Part shown: piece by piece, positions 55,967 through 64,000 of the stretch
Position numbering within the stretch: position 1 is the stretch's first letter
Layout: each line of letters opens with the position of its first letter
NCBI GenBank assembly: GCA_023055355.1
Contig: JALJCS010000056.1
Location: forward strand, 1,302,001 to 1,366,000
DNA: 64,000 nt
Source: Agelaius tricolor
Lineage: Eukaryota; Chordata; Aves; Passeriformes; Icteridae
Reading direction: 5' to 3'
The notes under the pieces: model-generated
What the model saw: the letters and a program-made list of their open reading frames with translations, nothing else
Told to the model about the DNA's origin: nothing
Database searches by the model: none
Position numbers and translations under genes: made by a program

Positions 55967-56375
55967 TGATAGTGGAGCCCTGGAAAATGTTAAAAATAGT
56001 CTTTGAAAATATTAGGCCATGTGTTTTCTCAGATCACTGCACCTGCATAAGCAGTATGATAAATGATATAATTGTTAGATGTGATGATTGTTTAGTAATT
56101 AAATATAATTATTATATAACCATAAGAAGAATCGTGAGAAACTATGTTGGAAATTTAAAGGGGGCTATGTTTAGCTGAAATCTGTGTATACAATAGAACA
56201 ATATACGTTTAATAATTATCATGAAAGTTATATAACGATAGAGTATAAAACACGTTCACCTCGAATGTATGGTCGGAATCAGATTTGGGTGGAAATCACC
56301 CCGATTCCCAGAGCTCTTCAATAAAAAGCACCGCATGTAATCGCTTATGTGATTATGTGTTTTTGAACGCTAACA
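55967..56375 (+). repeat. ERV-D2 5' LTR
   Basis: 409 bp, TGATAGTGG...GCTAACA. TATAAAA at 56244-56250 and AATAAA at 56320-56325. More diverged from the two ERV-D1 LTRs than they are from each other, by eye. Confidence 0.88.
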
Positions 56376-56378
56376 TTT

Positions 56379-56397
56379 TGGCGACCCCAAATGGGAC
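56379..56397 (+). promoter_or_regulatory. Primer binding site of ERV-D2
   Basis: TGGCGACCCCAAATGGGAC, three bases after the LTR; one base differs from ERV-D1. Tentatively tRNA-Arg-like. Confidence 0.55.
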
Positions 56398-56678
56398 CCT
56401 GCAGGTGCTGCTGAAGTGAGTTTCGCAACTCGACCACGCTCCAGCCGGCACCAAGAGATTCTTGGGGAACTCGATCGGCCGCGACCGCTTCTGCCACTTG
56501 CAACGTCCCCAGGAGAAAGGTAGGTGCTTTTTACTTTGGTTTGGGTGCCTTCCAACAAGACGCAGCGAAAGCTACGCTTGGTTGGGCTAAAGGAATTTCT
56601 GTTGGTACAAGCCTAGGCGCTGTTCCATAAGACAATCGCGAAAGTGTTGCGGGTTCAGCAATTTGTGGTATATTTGGA

Positions 56679-58348
56679 ATGGAGAAACTAAAAGGGATTT
56701 TGGGCGGCAACACCTCTATCCCTCAAAGTTCTCCTTTGGGCTGCTTATTAGCACATTGGAAACAGGGTAATTTTGGGGAAGAATTATGTAAAGCTAAGTT
56801 GATTGATTATTGTAATACATGATGGCCAGAATGTGCCTTGGAGAATGGTGAAAAATGGCCAAAATACAGTACTCTGCAATATAACACTATTTCGCAGTTA
56901 ATGTCGTTTTGTAAACAAGAAGGAAAATGGGATGAGGTTCCATATGTTGATTTGTTTTTCTATTTACGGGGAAAGCCAGAATGGCAGAATGAATGTGGAT
57001 TAATGATGGTTAATACATCTGCAAGCAATAAGTGTGGGGTTTGTGAGGAACGTTGTTTAGAACACTTGGCATTAAAAGAAACCCTGAGCAGGGAAAATTA
57101 TACAGATATTGATTTACAGGTAGCTCCAATAGGAACAAGAGAACCTAACCCTATCCCACCTGTTTCATCTGTCCCTATCCCACTGCCTGCTCCTAACCCA
57201 CCTAATCCTGAACCTGTCTCATCTAGTACACCCTTCCCTCTTTATTCTCCTCTCCCATCGTCACCTGATCTCTCTTCCTCGGAAGATGAGCATAACCTAA
57301 CTGTGGCAGGAAGGAGAGAGAGAGAATCAACGACCGTGGTAGCCCACAGAACCAGGAGTCGGTCTAACCTTGCCCCAGTTATGGATAGAAAAGACATAGG
57401 CAGACAAAAACGGACTGTAATTGCCCCCTTACGGCAAGGTGTAGGAATGAAAGGGCCGGTATTTGTAAAAGTGCCTTTTTCTCCTGCAGATTTAGTTATT
57501 TGGAAACAAACAGCCGGAACTTATAGAGAAAATCCTGATAAAATGGCACGAGTAGTAAATTGGCTATAAAAACTCAAAATCCTGACTGGGATGACATACA
57601 AGTAATATTAGATACTTTGATGGATTCTACTGAGAAAGAGATGGTACTTAAGGCAGCCAAAGAGAGGGCAAGAGAAGATATCAGAAATGGGCTAGTAACA
57701 GGGAATTTAGATGTGAATTTCCCAACTGAGGATCCAAAATGGGACCCTAATTTATTAACTGATATAAGGAGACTACGGAAATATCAAGAGTGGATCCAAA
57801 CAGGAGTTTAGAATGCTGTGCCCAAAACTATAAATTGGTCTAAACTATATGAAGTTCGGCAGGAAAAGAAGGAATCTCCCGCTGCGATTTTGGAGAGGCT
57901 TAAGGAGGTAGCAAGAAAATATACAGATCTCCAAATGGACACAGAACAAGCAAAGGTTCAGTTTGCTCTCATATTTTTGGGCCAATCACAGGATGACATT
58001 CGTAGAAAATTGCAAAAATTAGAAGGGGAAGAACTAAGGAATTTGGATAAGCTACTTGAAGTTGCTTGGAAGGTATACAACAATCGTGAAAGAGAAACTA
58101 GTAAAAGGCAACAGCAGAATCTGTTGGCAGTAATACAAGGAAAATGGAACCCAAATTTCAGGGGTCGTAACAGGAATAATCAAAATAGGAGACCAGACAC
58201 GCAAAGGTTAAGCCTAAATCAATGTGCATATTGCAAGCGGGAGGGGCACTGGAAGCGAGATTGTCCAAGCTTGAATAACCAGTTTCACCAGGACAATCAG
58301 TTCCAGCAGGTAACCAAGGAGATGGTCCTGGGGGAGTATACCAGCTGA
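56679..58348 (+). pseudogene. gag: ERV-D2 Gag
   Basis: ATG at 56679 (MEKLKGILGG). Lesions: TGA at 56820-56822 (a Trp codon in ERV-D1), a shift near 57555, and TAG at 57809-57811. The linker has LYSPL in place of LYPPL, and the PSAP of ERV-D1 reads LPAP. Capsid and one CCHC knuckle (CAYCKREGHWKRDC near 58225-58266) are well kept. Stop UGA at 58346 is followed in frame by pol. Confidence 0.82.
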
Positions 58349-58351
58349 CTA
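58346..58351 (+). promoter_or_regulatory. Gag-Pol UGA-CUA readthrough context (ERV-D2)
   Basis: UGA CUA is in frame with the protease (58349 onward, same phase as 58454-59254). Same hexamer as ERV-D1. Confidence 0.7.
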
Positions 58352-60166
58352 GACATAGAACCAGTAGAACAAGTTAAGGAACCCATTATAAATATACAAT
58401 TAGGACATAAAGAGGTCAAATTTCTAATAGATACAGGAGCTACTTACTCAGTATTGAATGATTTGCAAGCACAAATTGGGGACAAGGAAACAACAGTAGT
58501 TGGCGCTACAGGGAAAGAGGAAAAACGGACATTCTTGCAACCCCTAGATTTGTGTTTTGGGAACAAAGTTATAACACACAAATTCCTATACGTACCTGAG
58601 TGTCCAATTCTGCTTTTAGGGAGAGATTTGCTAGCGAAACTTGATGTGGTAATAACCTTTGAAAATGGAGAGCTTATAATGAAAATACCTGAATCAAGGA
58701 TGGGACAGATATTAATGATCAAAGAAAAACCTGTTCCCTCTATCCCTAGGGAGGTAAAAGATGCAGTGATTCCCTCTGTATGGGAGACAGATATACCAGG
58801 AAAATCTAAATTGGCACAACCAGTGCATGTAGAATTAAAGGAAGGGGCGCGGGCTGTACAAGTCAAACAGTATCCTATAAAACCAGAAGCATGGCAAGGA
58901 ATAGTAAAGATTATTGAGAAATTCTTGAAATACCGAATTTTAGAAGAATGTGAATCAGAATTTAATACACCAATATTTCCAGTAAAGAAGCCAAATGGTG
59001 AATATAGATTAGTGCAGGATTTGAGAGCAATAAATAAAATAACAAAGGACATTTATCCAGTGGTAACAAATCATAACACATTGCTAACATCCATAAAAGA
59101 GATATATAAGTGGTTTACTGTAATTGATTTAAAAGATGCCTTTTTCTGCATCCCCCTTGACAAAGAAAGTAGGAAACTGTTTGCCTGTGAGTGGGAAAAC
59201 CCAGGGAATGGGAGAAAGACCCAGCTCACCTGGACACGACTTCCACAAGGCTAAAAGAACTCCCCCACCCTATTCGGAAACCAACTGGCAAAGGAGCTGG
59301 AGATTTGGACCGAAAATGGGCAAGTACCAAGAGACCAATACCTGTTGTTGCAATATGTTGATGATATACTAATAGCTACAGAAGAAAAAGCAACCTGTAT
59401 AAAGGTAACCATTGAGATTTTAAATTCACTGGGAATGGGAGGTTATAAAGTATCCAGAGGAAAGGCACAAATTGCCCAACAGACTGTGATTTACCTGGGA
59501 TGTGAAATTTCACAAGGGCAATGAAAACTAGGCACTAACCGTATCCAAGCTATTTGTGCTATTCCAGAGCCCCAGAATTTACATGAGCTGCGAGTCTTCC
59601 TCAGCATGGCAGGATGGTGGCGCCTGTGGATCATGGAATATGGACTGATTGCGAAACCCCTGTATGAAGCTCAGAAGATGCAGCCATTCACCTGGGGCAA
59701 ACCGCAGAAAGAAGCCTTCCTAAAATTACAGGAAGCACTGACAACTGCTCCAGCATTAGGGTTACCCGATCTGTCTAAAGATTTTCAGCTGTTTGTACAT
59801 GAAAGGCTGCGCCTAGCACTAGGAGTCCTGACCCAACGTCTAGGAAGTTGGAAAAGGCCGGTGGGCTACTTCTCCAAACAACTTGACAACATAAGTGCCG
59901 TGTGGCCTCCATGTCTGCGAGCAGTTGGAGCCACTGTGATGCTGATACAAGAAGCCAGGAAGCTTACTATGGGAAGACACATAGATGTCTATGTACCACA
60001 CATGGTAACCACTGTCTTAGAGCACAAGGGGGGCCATTGGCTATCCCCAAGCAGGATGATGAAACTCCAGATAGTCCTGACTGAGCAGGATGATGTCACA
60101 TTAAAAACAACTAACCTTTTGAATCCAGTTTTGTTCCTAGGTACCGCAACTGAAGAAGGCCATTAG
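58349..60166 (+). pseudogene. pol: ERV-D2 protease and RT
   Basis: Protease shows FLIDTGATYSVLN (DTGA near 58430-58441) and LLGRDLLAKLD (near 58615-58647). RT has EEC..FNTPIFPVKKPNG, VIDLKDAFFCIPLD, LTWTRLPQG, then TAA at 59252-59254, KNSPTLFGN and YVDDILIATEE near 59353. TGA at 59522-59524 is CGA in ERV-D1, a CpG-decay type change. The frame is lost at GH* (60164-60166), a one-base deletion shared with ERV-D1. Confidence 0.82.
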
Positions 60167-61848
60167 AGCATGACTGTGTGGAGGTAATAGAATACACCTA
60201 TTCAGCGAGAGAAGACTTGAAAGATGTCCCACTAGAGCAACTGGAGTGGGAGCTGTTTACAGATGGGAGCAGCTTCATGGAAAATGGAACCAGATGCGCT
60301 GGATATGCAGTTACAACAGTCAGTACAGTAGTGGAGGCAAAAGCATTACCACCAAATACATCTGCCCAGAAGGCAGAACTGGTTGCTTTAACCAGGGCAC
60401 TAGAATTAAGTGAAGGGAAAAAGGTAAATATCTGGACTGACTCAAAATATGCTTTTGGAGTGGTGCATGTACATGGAGCACTGTGGAAAGAAAGAGGATT
60501 ACTATCTTCTCGAGGTACTCACATTAAACATCAGGATGCAGTCCTGCAATTGATAAAAGCAGTACAAAAACCTGAACAAGTGGCAATTATACACTATAAA
60601 GCACACCAATCAGGAAACTCCAAAATCTGTGAGGGAAATCGAAAAGCAGACTGGACAGTCCGACAGGTTGCTCAAGAGGTGCAAACAACAATGGCATTGA
60701 TACCTTTAAAGCTTAATGTATCCCAATTCAATTTGCCTCCAGAACCAAAATATTCAGTAGAAGATGAGAGACTGGCACGTTTGCTAAATGCACAAAAGAA
60801 TTCGGAAGGATGGTATGTGACTGCACAAGGACAGATAGTGTTACCCCCCTTGATAATGAGAGAAGTTCTACAAATTAAACATAATGAATGTCACTGGGGA
60901 GCAGAGGCATTGGTAAAATTGCTAAAGCAAAGGTTAATTTCAGTACAGATGTTAACAATGGCAAAATCAGTATTGTCAAAATGTGATATCTGCTTAAAAA
61001 ACAACCCAGTGGCTAGGCGACAAGCACAGATAGGAAGAATTTGGATAGGAATAGAGCCAGGAGACTATTGTCAGGTAGATTTTGTAGAACTGCCAAGAAC
61101 TTGAGGATACAAATACCTGTTAGTGGGGGTTGACACATTCTCTGGGTGGCCAGAAGCCCTTCCCTGTCGCACCAACCAAGCAAAGGAAACAGTAAAGTGG
61201 TTACTACAGGAGATTATTCCCAGGTTTGGGGTACCCCTAGGGGTATCATCAGATAGGGGGCCCCATTTCATAGCTACAGTAGTAAGAGAGGTAAGTAGAT
61301 TGCTGGGGATAACCTGGGTCCTCCACACACTGTGGAGACCCCAGTCGAGTGGACAGGTAGAGAGGATGAATCAGACACTAAAAAGGCAAATCAGTAAAAT
61401 ATGCCAAGAAGCCAAATTGCAGTGGCCCCAGGCTTTGCCAATAGCACTGTTGAGGATTCAGATAAAGCCTAGGAGTGGGATGTCAGTCAGTCCTTATGAG
61501 ATATTGTATGGGAAACCATATGAATCTCCTGAGCCTAACCCTAATGTACACATCACAGGAAAGCGGGAAGTGTATAATTATGTTCTGTCTCTTGGGAAAA
61601 CTTTAGCTCGGCTCTGGAGCATCCTCGTGTGGAATAGACCACTGACTCTTGAGAACCCAGTTCATAACATACATCCAGGAGACGAGGTGTACATCAAGAA
61701 CTGGAACGAAGAACCACTGAAAGAAAAGTGGAGTGGACCCCATCAGGTACTACTGACCACCTTTACAGCAGTCAAAGTAGCCGGCGTGGACCCCTGGATT
61801 CATTACACCCGTGTGAAGAAAATCCATCCTGAATCACAGACTGTGTAA
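60167..61848 (+). pseudogene. pol: ERV-D2 RNase H and integrase
   Basis: 308 codons are open from 60178 to TGA 61102-61104 (CGA in ERV-D1), then 241 codons from 61123. RNase H has FTDGSSF, AELVALTRALEL and TDSKYAFGVVH. Integrase has a zinc module (H..ECH near 60890, CDICLKN), D (CQVDFVELP), D (SSDRGPHF) and E (SGQVERMN), and a C-terminal GPHQVLL. Apart from the single TGA this half of pol is intact. Confidence 0.82.
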
Positions 61849-61878
61849 ACTGTGGAACCAACAAGGCTGCAGATAAGA

Positions 61879-61977
61879 TGTGTTTAATCACTTTGAGAAT
61901 GCTATCAGTAATTGTGCTAACGTTATGGTCATTAATGTCTTTGGGATGTGGAATGCAAAATGATCAACTCACTACTC
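61879..61977 (+). pseudogene. env: ERV-D2 env start, cut by ERV-E
   Basis: ATG 31 bases after the integrase stop, then the same signal peptide as ERV-D1 env. It ends after 33 codons at the ERV-E LTR. Confidence 0.75.
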
Positions 61978-62272
61978 TGTCACCCTGGGTTTTTAAGATT
62001 TTCTAAGCCTTCTGATGTTGACATTCTTGTAGTGAATTTTCTCACACACTTTCTGTAAATAACTCATTGTTTTGCATTCCTTTATGGAGGAGGAGAGAGT
62101 TGATGGACTGTTGGTTTAACCAGTGGCATTGGAGAGGTGCCACTGTCACCCTCCAATCCATTGTCACTTTTGGAAAACTATAAATGTTGGAGTCAGAAAA
62201 TAAACGTCCCTTTTTCTCTCTTTCACCTGGAGAACGGTGTGAGCGTGTGTTCTTTTGTGTCCTATAGCGACA
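61978..62272 (+). repeat. ERV-E 5' LTR
   Basis: 295 bp, TGTCACCC...GCGACA. TATAAA at 62179-62184, AATAAA at 62199-62204, U5 about 65 bases. Confidence 0.8.
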
Positions 62273-62274
62273 TT

Positions 62275-62292
62275 TGGTGACCCTGACGTGTG
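62275..62292 (+). promoter_or_regulatory. Primer binding site of ERV-E, tRNA-Trp-like
   Basis: TGGTGACCCTGACGTGTG, two bases after the LTR. It matches the tRNA-Trp complement at most positions of the first 15. Confidence 0.6.
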
Positions 62293-62361
62293 TATTGCAG
62301 CAGATTGCGGTGAGGTTTTCCCCCCCCTCTCTTTGGTGCTTTGCCTGTGGTTCTTGGGGTA

Positions 62362-62740
62362 ATGGCGAGCACTGTGGGTTTTGAGGAGGATCTCCTCCTT
62401 TTGGATCTTTGGAGGGGGGTCCTGGAGTGGAAACAGATTTCTGTTTCCTGGGATGACTTCGAGAGATTGTTTCTGTGGGCCCGGGAGTGAGGGTTTCTTT
62501 CGGGTCCTGAGAGGGTGTTCTCCAGGGAGGAGTGGTCTCGTGTGGGGACCCGCCTCATGGAGGCCCTTTTTGACGATTGCACTCTAGATGCGGGACCGCT
62601 GCTGGTGCAGTGGAAGAGATGTGTGGAGCTTTGGGAGGGGTCTGGCTCTTGTACCCCTCGGAGTTCCCGGGGAAGCTCTTCTGCCTCGGACGTGGAGGAG
62701 GGGGAGTTTGAGTTTTTGTCCGATGTGGAGTCCCCCTCTG
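62362..62740 (+). pseudogene. gag: ERV-E Gag N-terminus (matrix)
   Basis: ATG at 62362 (MASTVGFEED), with TGA at codon 43 (62488-62490) and the same frame then open to the LTR. Trp-rich helical sequence (WKQISVSWDDFERLF) and an acidic Ser-rich end (SSASDVEEGEFEFLSD) fit a betaretrovirus-like matrix and linker. No Gly2. Confidence 0.6.
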
Positions 62741-63119
62741 TGACTGTGGTCACAAGGGTTTTCAGGGTGAAGAAGAGACGAGAATGTTGACTCCATGATC
62801 AGAAGGCTTGATTTATTATTTTATGATATATGTTACATTAGACTATACTAAAAGCAATAGAAAGGAAAAGTTTCTTCAGCAGCTAGCTAAGCTAAGAATA
62901 AGAATAGAAAAGGAATGAATAACAAAGATCTGTGTCTCAGACAGAGCAAGAGCCAGCCCTGCCATGAGTGGTCAAGAAATCCAAACACCCACAGGAGACC
63001 AATCACCTGTTGCATTCCACAGCAGCAGATAACCATTGTTTACTTTGGTTGCTGAAAACTGCAGCTTCTCACAAGGAAAAATCCTAAGAAAGGATTTTTC
63101 ATGAAAGATGTCTGCGACA
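62741..63119 (-). repeat. LTR, family 'TGTCRCAGACATC', copy 2
   Basis: About 379 bp, homologous end to end to 26692-27084. On the minus strand it starts TGTCGCAGACATC. No clear duplication; it could be a solo LTR inserted in ERV-E gag or the end of an unseen provirus. Confidence 0.6.
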
Positions 63120-63646
63120 TGTCACCTTTTTTTATTTAATTAAATTAAAAGGAAAAAGCGTTTGTAATTTTCTCTGCTGTACTCATGCTGAAGAAAAAGA
63201 CAAACACTTGACAGGTTATCTGTTGCCAATCAAACTCCACTCAAGTGCTCCTGTGGAATGCACTGGGAATTTCTTCACCTGTAGAACATAAAATTCTATC
63301 ATATTACTAAAACAATTCTATAATATAAGAAAATGCAAAAACAATGCAAAGAAAATTCAAGTCCAAGCAGCTGAGTTTCAGGAAAAGTCCATGGCTTGAA
63401 GATGTTCCTCTTTGCTATATCTGAAAGTTTCTTTTGGTCCTGAAACAGGCTTGCTACAGAAAAAGTCCATCAATAGTTATCAAAAGTCCATTGACAGTCT
63501 TCAAAGAATTTTGAGAAAATTTCTGAAATGTCTTGCCACAGCCCTTTATTGAACAACTTGGGCTGAAGCCAATCCCTGGCTCCTCAATGCTCAATGCCTC
63601 TGCTCAATACCTCTGAGCTGCTGCCAGCTCTTTCACCCTTTTTTAT

Positions 63647-63693
<47 letters not shown>

Positions 63694-64000
63694 TCGGAAA
63701 GAGCAGCAGCAGCAGAGGAGCCAGAGAGAGGCCCTTGGGGGCCCTGGCCCATGTGGAAGGATCAGGAACCCCACACCTGGCCCACAGAAAGGTGGCCCAG
63801 GACCAGAAGGGGGAAGCAAAGCCCCCAAACCCAACAGGAGGCCGGGAGGTGGCCCTGGCCCAAGCAACCAAGCCAGACAGCCCAGGCCCAGCCCCCAAGG
63901 CAGGCTCTGCATTGGCACAGACCTGCACCCTGCTGCCAGTACAATGGCAGAAGGGGTGACCAAACGCTTCCTTTCCCCAAAATCACCGAGGCATGCCGGC
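63120..64000. other. Unassigned, with a T42 tract and GC-rich end
   Basis: No gene recognised. T42 at 63651-63692 is followed by GC-rich, GGCCC-repeating sequence to the window end. The poly-T, read from the minus strand as poly-A, could be the tail of a retroposed RNA, but I see no body for it. Confidence 0.45.

Larger units (their letters stand above)
55967..61977 (+). mobile_element. ERV-D2: gammaretrovirus-like provirus, 3' part displaced
   Basis: 5' LTR, PBS, gag, protease, RT, RNase H, integrase and the first 33 codons of env, in the same order as ERV-D1 but in opposite orientation. It keeps the protease that ERV-D1 lacks. It stops inside env where the ERV-E LTR begins; its 3' LTR is not in the window. 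Confidence 0.88.
61978..62740 (+). mobile_element. ERV-E: 5' LTR, PBS and gag start of another provirus
   Basis: Its LTR starts exactly in ERV-D2 env. The PBS resembles that of ERV-B (tRNA-Trp-like), and a class II-type matrix follows. It is interrupted or ended by the LTR at 62741, so the rest is unknown. Confidence 0.75.

Noticed and set aside
63594..63986. Frames around the T42 tract
   Set aside because: Homopolymer Phe/Lys runs and low-complexity Gly/Pro sequence; no support as genes.

Overview
The window looks like heterochromatic, gene-free DNA from a bird, most likely a passerine. The evidence is a CR1 LINE with an SGNH-esterase ORF1, several class I and class II endogenous retroviruses (ERVs) with avian-type structure, and three tandem-repeat arrays with periods of about 190, 433 and 82-92 bp. 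I recognise no host gene, tRNA or rRNA. W chromosome or pericentromere is a reasonable guess from the repeat load, but it is inference.

Layout. 1-4128: solo-LTR-like pieces and an old minus-strand env pseudogene. 4129-17544: ERV-A1 (+), a betaretrovirus-like provirus with TSD CCCAGC that sits inside that old env. ERV-A1 is itself interrupted at the RNase H/integrase boundary by ERV-B (-, 10233-15487), a class II provirus with a tRNA-Trp-like PBS and a heavily deleted pol. 17551-23590: a decayed minus-strand gammaretrovirus-like provirus (ERV-C) that may own the env remnant left of ERV-A1. 23590-30450: a ~190-bp satellite broken by LTRs. 30450-31908: ~3.3 copies of a 433-bp repeat that abut an env TM fragment. 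33084-41874: ERV-D1 (-), gammaretrovirus-like, with TSD CTTC, a 1140-bp insert and the protease deleted. 41875-44977: no recognised gene. 44978-48411: an 82-92 bp minisatellite. 48412-54423: ERV-A2 (-), a relative of ERV-A1 with TSD AGGAGC, inserted in the minisatellite and carrying a solo ERV-B LTR in gag. 54476-55966: the 5' part of a CR1 with an intact ORF1. 55967-61977: ERV-D2 (+), a relative of ERV-D1 that interrupts CR1 ORF2. 61978-62740: the 5' LTR and gag start of another ERV (ERV-E), which interrupts ERV-D2 env. 62741-63119: another LTR. The rest is unassigned.

How the parts relate. The region is a stack of insertions whose order can be read directly: CR1, then ERV-D2, then ERV-E, then an LTR; old env, then ERV-A1, then ERV-B; minisatellite, then ERV-A2, then an ERV-B-family solo LTR. 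No provirus has a full coding set. Recoding signals are still legible: an A AAA AAC slippery heptamer at gag/pro in ERV-A1 and ERV-A2, and an in-frame UGA-CUA at gag/pol in ERV-D1 and ERV-D2. Copies of one family share disabling lesions. ERV-A1 and A2 have TAG at gag codon 3. ERV-D1 and D2 have a TAA in RT plus a frameshift before RNase H. This suggests that defective lineages were copied with enzymes supplied in trans.
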